From contig CP136061.1 in assembly GCA_032622095.1 (NCBI GenBank), positions 125,624,754-125,688,753 on the forward strand: a stretch of 64,000 bases of DNA. The letters run 5' to 3'. Each line of letters begins with the position of its first letter. The first letter of the stretch is position 1. Origin of the DNA: Siphonodentalium dalli. Taxonomy: Eukaryota; Mollusca; Scaphopoda; Gadilida; Siphonodentaliidae. The position numbers and the translations under genes were made by a program. Below the pieces are notes generated by a model that saw only the letters and a list, made by a program, of their open reading frames with translations, had not been told where the DNA came from and did no database searches. This document shows, one piece after another, positions 13,082 through 24,029 of this stretch.

Positions 13082-13756
13082 CTAGCCGATGAGCCCGACG
13101 TTGTCCGGGCTATTCAAAAACCAAATTTCAAGTCGATAGCTCAACCCAGCCCGACGTTGTCCGGGCTATTCAAAAACCAAATTTCAAGTCGATAGCTCTA
13201 CCCGTTTCCGAGATCTGGTCTAAGCATCCGCGAAGCTGGCGTCGCAAGCGACCCGATAAAATTCGTATCCGGGGCAAGATACATTCACATACCAAATTTC
13301 AAGTCGATAGCTCCACCCGTTTCCGAGATCTCGTCTGCGCATGCGCGAATCTGGCGTTGCACGGGCTCAGCGACCCGATAAAATTCGTATCCGGGGCAAG
13401 ATACATTCACATACCAAATTCAAGTCGATAAGCTCCACCCGTTTCCGAGATCTCGTCTGCGCATGCGCGAAGCTGGCGTCGCACGGGCTCGGCGACCCGA
13501 TAAAATTCGTATCTGGTGCAAGATACATTCACATAGCAAATTTCAAGTCGATAGCTCCACCCGTTTCCGAGATCTCTTCTGCACATGCGCTGCACGGGCG
13601 TCGCACCGGGCTCGCCAATACGATAACGACGACCGCCTGGTCAAACTACACACACGTACCAAGTTTCGTCCCGATCGGTCGAGAATCGTAGATTTGTATA
13701 AATGACAGACAGACATACAGACAAACATACAGAGGTCTTCAAAAATATTAATGAGA
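13082..13756 (-). mobile_element. Helitron-like non-autonomous element, array B copy 1
   Basis: Counterpart of 8407-9080 with the same CTAG terminus (13082-13085), 3' hairpin, four body units and ACAGACAG microsatellite. Confidence 0.65.
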
Positions 13757-14141
13757 CTAGCCAATGAGCCCGACGTTGTCCGGGCTATTCAAAAACCAAA
13801 TTTCAAGTCGATAGCTCCACCCGTTTCCGAGATCTGGTCTGCGCATGCGCGAAGCTGGCGTCGCACGGGCTCGGCGACCCGATAAAATTCGTATCCGGGG
13901 CAAGATATATTCACATAGCAAATTTCAAGTCGATAGCTCCACCTGTTTCCGAGATTTTCGTCTGCGCATGCGCGAAGCGGGCGCCGCACGGGCTCGCCAA
14001 TACGACAACGTCGACCGCCTGGTCAAACTACACACACGTACCAAGTTTCGTCCCGATCGGTCGAGAATCGTAGATTTGTATAAATGACAGACATACAGAC
14101 AGACATACAAACATACAGAGGTCTTCAAAATATATATGAGA
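13757..14141 (-). mobile_element. Helitron-like non-autonomous element, array B copy 2
   Basis: Counterpart of 9081-9791 but about 320 bp shorter. The CTAG terminus abuts the previous element and the TCTC terminus lies at 14141. The length difference from array A fits unequal exchange between body units. Confidence 0.65.
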
Positions 14142-14220
14142 TGAATGAATGAAAGTGTATGGTAAAGTTACTAAATATATAGCGTTATATATGTGTGTGT
14201 TATACAGAATCATATACATT

Positions 14221-14699
14221 ATTACATAGTATATATATGTCATATTAATAAAAAAAACTTAACAAAGAACCACCATTTAACAACCATTTTGTAAATTTCT
14301 TGAATGCTATTTTGATTAATATATACAGACACTTTTTTAGAACGCTCATGTTATGATGAGTTAGCAGACCGTAAAACTATTCTCTGGTGGGAACTTCCCA
14401 TTAATATTTGCGGATGCACCTCTGAATTCCACCAATATGTGTACACATGCATTTACACATCCTGGTCATGTTATAGATTGACAAATAAGCCACCGGGAAT
14501 CAAGACTAAGTCCTTACCGCACTGAGAAAAATTCGGGTCATTATGACTATGGTTAGTCACAAACATTTGGAGTAAGTTTGACAAACCCGTATCTTCTCGC
14601 GAGTCACCATGACTAACTCTGGGGTTATAGTCGACTTAACTATATCTGAAAACAGTTTTTCATTAGCGTTGACCGCAACGAGTCGTTATGGTTAATACC
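14221..14699. other. No gene recognised
   Basis: AT-rich unique sequence following the segmental duplication. No ORF, RNA gene or repeat was recognised. Confidence 0.5.
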
Positions 14700-15085
14700 A
14701 TCATAGCCAGTACACTCTTAAAACACCTAAAAAATTAGGTACTTTGGAGTACCTAAAACTTAGGTACTCTGGAGTAAATTTAGGTACTCCGGTATAGGTA
14801 CCTCTGGAGTACCTATCCATGTACTCTATTGGTACTCTGGATTACCTGCAATTTAGGAACTCAAGTTTAGGAACTCTGGAGTACCTATCCAGATACTATA
14901 TTGGTACTGTGCATGGTGTACCTACAAATTAATTACTCTGGAATACCTAAAATTTGGGTACTCCGATTTAGGTACTCTGGTGTACCTATCCAGGTACTGT
15001 GTGATACCTTTCTATGTACTCTGTAGTACTATCTAGGTACTCGATCCGGAGTATCTAACATTTAGGTAGTCTGGAATGATGCCAC
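14700..15085. repeat. Palindromic minisatellite (GGTACTC/GAGTACC)
   Basis: About a dozen degenerate units of AGGTACTCTGGAGTACCT, itself an inverted repeat with a 2-nt centre, spaced 20-60 nt apart. The array could form cruciforms or multiple hairpins. No coding potential. Confidence 0.7.
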
Positions 15086-15285
15086 GGCGTTTAAGCATCG
15101 AATTAAATTCAAAACCCCGATCTAGGTTCTTCGAGATCATATTGACTCCCTCGCACAGTATAAAATGAAATAATCCGCCTTCTATTACTGTTATTAGTAC
15201 AGCACATCGATCGTGTTATTGTACTTAATTCGAGGTTTAATACCTAGATTTTAGGATATCCATGACCTGTTACGTCCACCTGGAG

Positions 15286-15990
15286 TAAAATTTGTCTGAA
15301 TGTTTGAAAGAATCGGTTATTTCTTAAAAGTAAACATTATAAATCAAATATCTTAAAGAGGTCTGGGTAAACCACCAATCGATCTCTAACAGCCCGATAA
15401 ATCGCAAACTACTTTGCGATAAAATCTCAAACCTTTGCGAATCGCAAACTACTTTGCGATAAATCGCAAAACAACTGGGTGATAAATCGCAGATATATTG
15501 TTATGCGTTGGAACTGATGGGCTTGAACCGAATAAACATAATAAATCAGACATCTTAAACAGGTCTGGGTGAACCACCAATCTATCTATAATAGCATGGT
15601 CAGGCTAAAATAGACCGTTCGGTCTTTCAAAGCTACCATGCATGCATGTGTGATAAGGGGCGCAAACCTTTGCGATAAATCGCAAAACGACTACGATAAA
15701 TCACAAATACCTTTGTGATAACTCGCAAACCTTTGCGATAAATCTCAAACAACTTTACGATAACTCTGAAACTACTTTTTTATTTTTCGTTGCGATTAAT
15801 CGGAAATATATGTTTCAGATTTATCGCAAAGGTTTGTGATTTATCGCAGATATATTTGTATGCGTTGGCACTAATGGGCTTCCGTGTAAACATTATAAAT
15901 CAGACATCATAAACAGTTCTGGGTCAGGATTAATTTCCCTGATCTGCTCCCTGCACGTTGAGTAAAATTTGTCTGAATGTCTGAAATAAT
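15286..15990. repeat. Dispersed repeat with GCGATAAATCGC motifs, copy 1
   Basis: Many copies of a short palindromic motif (TTGCGATAAATCGCAAA and variants) sit between segments reading GGTCTGGGTGAACCACC and ATAGACCG(A/T)(T/C)CGGTCTTTC. The same composite occurs in the same orientation at 20826-21240. An approximate direct repeat (TAAAATTTGTCTGAATG) flanks it at 15291 and 15963. Confidence 0.6.
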
Positions 15991-18011
15991 CGGCCAAATT
16001 TCTTAATTTGTGTGTAATTAATGTAACATTATCAGGGCCACTAAACTCGGTCACGTGATGGGTAACGAAACACTCATAACAAATAGCTAATTCTCGCTTC
16101 CGATGCTTATTTCTCGAAAGCAACAAATATTCTTGTTGTGCCATAATAGCGAAAGAAGAACTATATATGTCTTGTGTCCAAAAGCCGCTTTTAGAAATAT
16201 AGTCCCGTATAAAGCTGATGCCTCGCACAAATTTCAATCTCTTACTTTTCACGCTGGTGGCTTTTATTGATAACGCCAACACATTTATCCCAATTTCACC
16301 AGTAAGAAGCATCTGAGCTTTATTTAGAGCATTTGTCCATTCGGTATAATAGACAAAAATTGAGAAACATATTCCTGCATGATTTTCAAAATATATCTAG
16401 CAAATTTGCGCATCTATCCCCTCTCTGTGCCTTCAAATGCAATAGTGGTAACGCTCGGACAACAGACGAGGCATGATAACGCCCACACAGTAATATAATA
16501 TCAACTAGCTTTATTCATATGGAACAACGCCGAGAACGCCTACGAGCAATGCACGATTCTACTATCGGACAATATAACAGGGATAGCCTACAAATGGAAC
16601 AGATACATTTTTACGATCTATTATATCTACTTACAATAGAAACAAAGGAACGAATTCCCCGTTATATACAACATTCCTGTAATTTCCTCTAGAATATAGT
16701 CGAAAATGCATCCAAGGAACATAAAGTCAAACCTGTCGCTCAACAGAACTAAAAGATGTAAACTAGTATGCATAAAGATCAGGACTGCCATATGCACATC
16801 TCGCAGAAAGAGATTAAGGGCGTGTATAATTTCACCGCACCCTAGACCGATAACGCAGAAAAATACCGACGTCCTAAAAAAAAGAGACAAGGGATAGATG
16901 TTATTGTTAATATGACGAATATATTGTCTACACCGTCAAAGATATATCTGCGGACTCCTAAAAAAGCCAACTAAGTCAAAGCTAGGGGGAACTTGCTCAG
17001 TGATATCATTCGAACTATTTGGCATTTGGGGTATTCGTAAGTATATCAGAACTTTGATATAATTTTGGACCAAATGAATTTATATGTCGAAACTCTGTAA
17101 CCAGGTCTGGCACATCCTGAAATGAATAAGTATAGTGATATTTATCGATAAGAGTTGAATGTGGATATCGCCGTTTCGTGACTTTGATAGAAGGTGCATA
17201 ACGAACATAACGTATTTTACAAAAATGAACCAAACAGCGTCGCAGAAGATGGTACCATGCATGTTTGTTTCTCCGTGCATTTGAATGATTAATCATGGTG
17301 CCATATGTCATGCATGGTAAGGATGTCAATTAGCACTCGCATTGGTATAGATATTGCAATTGTATTGGGTATAAAATAATATATATTAACTGAAGACCAG
17401 TGTCCGAAAACGCTTCTATCAATTAATATTGATTTTATATCGAATAATTTATTATAAAATGAGATGATTTGATGGGACACTTTATTGTTCTATTTTAGAA
17501 CGGACCATTCAGGCCATACCATATAGCGATAGATATCTTTAGGGTGTTCCCATAGCTATGCTCCGAACGTCAACTGACACATATTTAATGATTGTATTGT
17601 TTTATTACATAGTTATAAGCGATAATGAGTCTAATTAATGTTTATTTGTGACAAAATTACACAATAAAATTTCTGGTCTCTGTTAACAGTAACCACTGTT
17701 GTTCGTTAGCTAAACGACCACACGTTTTTAGTCCAGAACATATTCGAAATATAATCAATATTAATCGATAGAAGAATTTCTTGACAGGGGTCTTTGATTC
17801 ATATCTAATATTTTATACCCCGGTGACTATATAACACATGTTTACACAGAGATAGACCATCTTTAATGTCACTTAGAAAGGCTTAGTTGTGCGATTATTG
17901 AATAAAATAAAGCTTGGGCAAAAGGCTGAACAGAATTGTATATGGATAACGTTCATTTGCTGCCATATTGTTGAGATTGCAACATGACTGTGTATAAGCG
18001 AGATCACTGAA
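15991..18011. other. No gene recognised
   Basis: AT-rich. A 26-nt segment near 16034 (GGCCACTAAACTCGGTCACG) recurs inverted near 20828. A 139-codon ORF at 16312-15893 (minus) has no recognisable domain and overlaps repeats, so it is not called as a gene. Confidence 0.45.
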
Positions 18012-18213
18012 TCGTGGCTATATTGAATTCGTGCAGCCCCCTCCCCATTCCGCGGTTTAAGTGCTACAGGTCAAAGTTCTGGAGGTGCATTCGATGTATA
18101 TGGAATCAGGAATATTCCATATAAGTTCCATATATGGAATGCACCTCCAGAACTGTGACATGTAGCACTTAAACCGCGGAACGGGGGCTGGATGAACCCA
18201 ATATGGCCGCGAC
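18012..18213. repeat. Foldback element 1
   Basis: Arms 18012-18092 and 18137-18213 are inverted and nearly perfect in the inner 58 nt (CCGCGGTTTAAGTGCTAC side). The short centre contains its own palindrome around GGAATATTCC. It is a hairpin-type MITE or foldback with no coding content. Confidence 0.7.
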
Positions 18214-18417
18214 TTGTCAAATTTAACAATACTACTTGAATATAACTATAATAGTTGAACGTAGGATTCGCCAAACCTGATAATACTTTGCCTTATTAAT
18301 TAGATATGACATTTTTCTCCAGAACGGCCTGTTATCGAACTATGTGAATATCGCTTCAATTTGCCCTTAAACCGAGTAATGTCATTTTATCGCACATCCG
18401 AGTAATATAAAGTTATT

Positions 18418-18573
18418 ATACAATGTTGTGTACAGTATGTGTTTTTCTTGTACGAGTCCAGGTTGTGGTGAAAAGTCATATTGGACGAGACACGCCAGTG
18501 TCGAGTCCAATATGACTTTTAACCACAATCTGAACGAGTACAAGAACAACTCATACTGTACACAACATTGTAT
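18418..18573. repeat. Foldback element 2
   Basis: Arms 18418-18486 and 18505-18573 are inverted with few mismatches, and the loop (GAGACACGCCAGTGTCGA) is itself partly palindromic. The arm tips carry GTCCAATATGACTTTT, a motif that recurs at 18841-18917. Transcripts would fold into a hairpin of about 70 bp. Confidence 0.75.
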
Positions 18574-18840
18574 GATGACATTTGTATTATCCATCTGTAT
18601 GTTTATCCAAATTTTGGTAATAAAACTTTTGTGGTTATTTTTGGTATTTGTCGGCACTTAATTCTCTATAAAAGCCTGTATATTAATCATCAGAAAGCAT
18701 GAATTGGAAAAGTAAACACGGAAGTGAAAAAAAAACTCAATGCAGAATTGAAACGTTTGCTAAAATCCATCAGTGTTGCGCGCGCATCACAATTTCACCG
18801 ATTCATTTCGCAATAGAGTTAATTCGTGACGCCACGGAGT

Positions 18841-18917
18841 CCCAATAAAAAGTTATATTGTACAGTCGGGAGTCCAATATGACTTTTGGGTGTCCAATAT
18901 GACTTTTTCAAGGACTA
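18841..18917. repeat. GTCCAATATGACTTTT motif cluster
   Basis: Two direct copies of (G)TCCAATATGACTTTT and one inverted degenerate copy occur within 77 bp, matching the arm tip of foldback element 2 about 300 bp upstream. Confidence 0.6.
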
Positions 18918-18959
18918 TCACGTGGCGGCTTTTGCCCAATCGGAAATGGTGTTAGTTAA

Positions 18960-19453
18960 AGACACGGCTGGCCTTGGCGGTGTGTATCCTGTGAAAATAT
19001 ATCCACCCGTCAAAAACCGCCACAAACAGAAAGAACATCAAAATGTAGATAGACTTTGTCCGTATACAAATAAGAAATATCGCATAAACAGTATGTTATG
19101 GTCATATGTTTGACCATTGTTTTGTAAACAAAAACGTAAAAAGTAACTTTTCTGGTGTTTGTTTATATTATGATGGTAAACATAAAGAGCGTTCTTTGTT
19201 GGTGAATACCTGATATGGAATTCATAAAGAGCGTTTATGCCATTTGTGTGTGATTAGCCAGTATCATTGTGCTGTCTTCTGTAACACAATCAGGATCTTG
19301 CTTAGGTAAAATATAGTAGGTCTTTATGATAACATGCTGTTTACGCGATGGTCATGGTATATATGAACGGAACGGTATGCGTTTTACTGTTTTTCAGTTT
19401 ACGGTGTTTGGAACAAATATGAATATTTTCGACAATTAAGGCCGCACGTGCCT
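18960..19453. mobile_element. TTAA-flanked MITE, family M subfamily 1 (M1)
   Basis: 494 bp bounded by TTAA on both sides. The ends form a short imperfect inverted repeat (AGACACGGCTGGCC / GGCCGCACGTGCCT). TTAA duplication is typical of piggyBac-type transposition. Inside are two direct AAAGAGCGTT motifs (near 19184 and 19226) that all family copies share. It encodes no transposase. Confidence 0.75.
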
Positions 19454-19614
19454 TTAAGGGATGGATAATAATATAGTTTTCACGACATGCGATAATTTAT
19501 CTACTTCACTACTAAATAACGTGTAGATATCGATTTGGTTACGTGACTCATATGAAATATGAAAGAGTTGTCAGTTACTAAGGCACTATAAGAGGCAATC
19601 TAATTAATAATTAT

Positions 19615-19756
19615 GATATTACTTGGTTGGTTTGATAGTATAGGCCTGATATCAACCACCGATAACCTCATTTCAGTCTTCGGCCTCCGGTCTCATGTTG
19701 ATATGAGGTTACTTCGGGATGATATAGGGCCTAATATCAAACCAATCAAGTAATAT
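19615..19756. repeat. Foldback element 3
   Basis: Arms 19615-19671 and 19702-19756 are inverted (GATATTACTTGGTTGGTTTG ... CAAACCAATCAAGTAATATC) with a 30-nt centre containing CTTCGGCCTCCGG. Confidence 0.7.
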
Positions 19757-20825
19757 CCTCTAAATAGTCCCTGATGGACAAGCATCGCATTTGCACGGAG
19801 AAGTGTATTATATGTACATCAATAATGTACTGATATTTCAGTCTTCTGACATTTGATTATCACTTGGATAGTATCGGTATTAGAATTGGAATGAAGCTTT
19901 CATCAGATGTACACGCATGTGTACTTCAAAATGTATAACAAATAGTCCCCATGCAATACATTAAATGGGTATGACTCTTTGCACACATTTGGGTTCTTTC
20001 AGACGCATATATATAGTTATGCATGTTGTTAATAATAAACACATCCCTGGGCATATCATCTAGAAATTATAATAAAGAATGATTGCGAAACTTAATAAGA
20101 TACTTTAATCAGTTAAGTAAAGAACTGTCGATCGTTTGATAACATGCATGAGTATGAAACTGGCAACGTTTCGTTCCATTTATTCATTTCCCCACACTTT
20201 CCTGAGTAGATTGTTCGTAGGACACCATATGCACACTTCTTTTGATAATTTGGTTGTGATGACTCTGTCATTGCGACATATATAACCTGTGGAAGATATA
20301 AAAATCATTCTCAAGTAAGAAAATAGTCAACTCATTATATCCGCTGGCTAAAATGGATCGAAACTGGTGTGAAAATGTGAATATCCGTGTGTGTGACGTG
20401 AGTGTTACCCGCAGTATATATGGGCGTTACCTTTTTTATATAACTAGGTTTATGACAAACAATTGTTAACAATTTGCCAACAAGCGCATATTAAAAATAT
20501 TCCAGAGACATTTTGTTTCTCGTGCACTATTTAAATGAATAGTTTAGCTCCGTTTAGCGACTGTATTGACGATTAAAGTGAAATTGTTTGAGCGCAATCG
20601 CAACTTGCTATACATCGACAATAGGCAAGTTAAACTAGTTGGGAAGGCATCACGAAGAACTCGAAACATCTAATGGAAATTTATCTAATCCTTCCATTTA
20701 ATTTTTTTTACTCCGCCTTCTCTCCAGTGGGTCTACTATTGGTCAATTGAACAACACAGTTATACAGAACTAAGTACTTACTTTGAGGTAATAAATCCGT
20801 CGGCCATTTGTACACTTAAAATAGT
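19757..20825. other. No gene recognised
   Basis: AT-rich, no substantial ORF, RNA gene or repeat family recognised. Confidence 0.5.
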
Positions 20826-21240
20826 AACCACGTGACCGAGTTTGGTGGCCCTGATTATACATCAGCTGAAACAGGGCTGGGTGGACCAACTATCGATCTA
20901 TAATAGCCTGTTAGGGATAGACCGATCGGTCTTTCACAGCCAGCATGCAAATGTCATAAGGGGAGCAAACGTTTGCGATAAAACGCAAAACAACTGGGCG
21001 ATAAATCACAAACATCTTTGCTCTAACGCTCAAACCTTTTAGATAAATCTCAAACATCTTTACGATAAATCGTAAACTGAGAATATTCAAAATAAACATA
21101 TACATATACTCAAAGAAACATAATTTCAATAGTCAGGAGATTTAGAGTTCCCTCTCTTACAACAGTGAGCAGGAAGACTGATCGGTCTATTTTAGGCTTT
21201 TAGCCCGATCGTTCTATTACAGTTCAAGTTGTGGTTCACT
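20826..21240. repeat. Dispersed repeat with GCGATAAA motifs, copy 2
   Basis: Same order and orientation as 15540-15800: CTGGGTGGACCAACTATCG, then GACCGATCGGTCTTTC, then a run of TTGCGATAAA-type motifs. Confidence 0.55.
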
Positions 21241-21805
21241 CAGACCTTTCTTTGTATCCTTCATAAATATCGCATAAATAGTATGTAGTTGTCAAGTTCA
21301 TACGCTGTGTTATGTCAACAAAGCAAAATTTTATTACAGAACATGTTGTACAGTACGTAAATAGTGTGCGATAAGCAAAATACTCAACAGTGGGAAGACC
21401 CCACTCGTGAACTGTGGCTAATAATAAAACTGACACCATGTTGTTTGCAACATACCGTTATATATAGCGCGCATGAATCCTCGTCACAAGATTTCGGTGT
21501 TGAATGGGTCACCGTGAATCACTTTCCCCAAAAAATATATATCGCCACGGTGTTGATTGCTTTGCTTATCGTACACTCTCCACGTGCTGTACCGGATATA
21601 TAAACAAACGCTGAGCTCACATAAGGAGATTTAATGTATTTAATGTATGATCAAATTTGGTACATCCATAGTGAATACATTATTCTCCATTCGTATGTAT
21701 TCGTCACCGAGACAATGGCATTGCCTGATCACCATAGCAATGTATTGTAGCATTGCACGAATTGGTTTCTAATTATGGAAGCGATTATTTCATAGCGAGA
21801 ATGAT
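21241..21805. other. No gene recognised
   Basis: AT-rich sequence without convincing coding potential. Confidence 0.45.
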
Positions 21806-22341
21806 AGGTTACACTGGTGTAAATGTTTTCCATAGGCCTCAGTGCTAACGTTTTAGCGTATAGTGTTGGCAATATAAATGTTGGGTCCAAACTTTTCTTT
21901 AAATCTGAAAAATTGACATTTTGGGAAACTTTTTACACAAAAAAATCATGTCTGTCTAGCAGGGAATTCGCCTTTAAATCTTAAGTTTTCGTAACTAGTG
22001 TCAGAACCGCATAAAAAAATACAGTCATATTTTAGACCACACCAAAAAATTCAAACTTCACTACAAAGGGTTAATTCCTGTGCCAATGGTTATTTTAGCT
22101 ATGGGAAATCATAGGGAAGAGGTGTGATGATTTTTTTATGTGAAAAGCACACAAGGCTATTGACCAATCAGGGCCCAGTGTCTATTTTATTCTCTCCTAT
22201 ATATCCGCTAGATGTCACTCGGAACCTTATTTTATGTGAAAAGCACACAAGGCTATTGACCAATCAGGGCACAGTGTCTATTTTATTCTCTCCTATATAT
22301 CCGCTAGATGTCACTCGGAACCTTATTTACACCAGTGTAAC
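21806..22341. mobile_element. MITE with GGTTACACTGGTGTAAAT ends, copy 1
   Basis: Terminal inverted repeats GGTTACACTGGTGTAAAT and ATTTACACCAGTGTAACC bound the element, and a second copy lies at 33731-34172. This copy contains a 96-bp internal tandem duplication (about 22135-22327) that the other copy lacks. GATA flanks both ends, which may be the target duplication. No transposase is encoded. Confidence 0.75.
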
Positions 22342-22411
22342 CGATAGTCACCCATGTTTCGATAAGAACATCATGTATACAGCTATGCTCTAATGATTAG
22401 ACCCCCATTAA

Positions 22412-22927
22412 AGGCACGGGCGGCGTTCGTTGAAGAAATATTCATATTTGTTCAAATCGCCATCAACAGAATGAATATTAAAATATATATAGTTTTGTTC
22501 ATATGTCAAACATACTCAGCGCGTAAATATTATATTGTCGCCAAGACGTACGATGGTGTACATAAACAAGAGCTTGCTCGTGTTACAGAGGTTGTGCTTC
22601 TGTTTACATAACAGCGCAATTTTATTGGTTAATCACACACACATGATATAAACGCTCTTTATTATTTCCATATCAGGAAAACAGTAACAAATAACGCTCT
22701 TTATGTTTACCATATCCGGATCTAAAAAAAAGCTAGGTATCGTAACGTTTTTTGCTTTTGTTTACACAACAAAGGGAAAAATATCGACAATAACATACTG
22801 TTTATGCCATATTTCTGATTGGTATAAGAACAAGGTCTGTCCATATTTTACTATTCTTTCTGTTTATGACGGTTTTTGACAGAAGTGAATATTTTAACAG
22901 CAAACCCACCGCCAACGCCGCCGTATC
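22412..22927. mobile_element. TTAA-flanked MITE, family M subfamily 2 (M2)
   Basis: 516 bp between TTAA (22408-22411) and TTAA (22928-22931). Ends are AGGCACGGGCGGCGTT and GCCAACGCCGCCGTATC. Two AACGCTCTTTAT motifs (22651, 22693) match the family's AAAGAGCGTT pair on the other strand. The right TTAA is shared with the next element. Confidence 0.75.
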
Positions 22928-22931
22928 TTAA

Positions 22932-23425
22932 AGACACGGTTGGCCTTGGCGGTGGGTATCCTGTGAAAATATCTCCACCCGTCAAAAACCGCCACAAACA
23001 GAAAGAACATCAAAATGTAGATAGACTTTGTCCGTATACAAATAAGAAATATCGCATAAACAGTATGTTATGGTCATATGTTTGACCATTGTTATGTAAA
23101 CAAAAGCATAAAAAGTTACTTTTCTGGTGTTTGTTTATATCATGATGGTAAACATAAAGAGCGTTCTTTGTTGGTGAATACCTGATATGGAACTAATAAA
23201 GAGCGTTTATGCCATGTGGGTGTGATTAGCCAGTAGCATAGTGCTGTCTTCTGTAACACAATCAAGCTCTTGCTTGGGTAAAATATAGTAGGTCTTTATG
23301 ATAACATGCTGTGTACGCGATGGTCATGGTATATATGAACGGAACTGTATGCGTTTTGACGATTTTCTGTTTACGGTGTTTGGAACAAATATGAATATTT
23401 TCAACAATTAAGGCCGCACGTGCCT
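22932..23425. mobile_element. TTAA-flanked MITE, family M subfamily 1 (M3)
   Basis: 494 bp, closely similar to M1 at 18960-19453. It abuts M2 through a single shared TTAA and ends at TTAA 23426-23429. Confidence 0.75.
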
Positions 23426-23429
23426 TTAA

Positions 23430-24029
23430 CGACGTTGATGCGATTAACCGTCACCAGTCCTATCGTGGCGACATTGGTACCACCTTGCGTTCGCGGTTAT
23501 ACCGCATTTCCATACACAGTTTATGTTAATTTTATGCTGTTTTTAAAGTCAGCATTATAACCACCACAGAGAGTGTATATTTCTTATATCGTGCGACACT
23601 GCATTTATGATGCAATTGAAAATGTCGGTCAGTGACCAACTTCAAATGTTGAATAAACCGTAAACAAATTATTAATTGAAATATTGTTTTGTGTATAGTT
23701 ATTAGAGCGTTGCATGGCGCTCACAAAAATACTGGACTGGGTGTAAGTCGGTCATGTGAAAAAGTAATGCGGAGTACGGCGGTCGCACGACATTATTACT
23801 AGTACCGCAGTAAGATTTAATACCCGCGGATTCCGCATGTAAACCACTTGACCATGGTTGAATGGCGGTATTTGTGATATACAAGCCTGCTAATATTGAA
23901 TGGTTGAATGGCGGTACTTGTGATATACAAGCCTGCTAATATTGTGTCTGTAATTTGCAGAAACAGCAGGATTGCATCACCAAATTCATATATATAACAA
24001 ATACAAAATACGGATGAATTAGATCCTGA
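23430..24029. repeat. Dispersed repeat fragments, no gene
   Basis: The segment at 23698-23800 (GAGCGTTGCATGGCGCTCAC...) recurs at 28556-28650. The segment at 23810-23870 (TAGTACCGCAGTAAGATTTA) recurs at 31890-31960. A 47-nt unit containing TGGTTGAATGGCGGTA is tandemly repeated at 23855-23945. No gene recognised. Confidence 0.6.

Larger units (their letters stand above)
9869..14220. repeat. Tandem segmental duplication, unit B
   Basis: Second copy of 5188-9868, nearly identical. It ends at 14220, after which unique sequence resumes. It carries TLR pseudogene B, the spacer and Helitron-like array B. Confidence 0.85.

Noticed and set aside
8407-14141. CRISPR-like array of direct repeats
   Set aside because: Units are long and degenerate, spacers are not unique, there are no cas genes, and the context is metazoan.
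15893-16312. 139-codon minus-strand ORF
   Set aside because: No recognisable domain, overlaps dispersed repeat sequence near 16034, and no neighbouring exon or promoter supports it.
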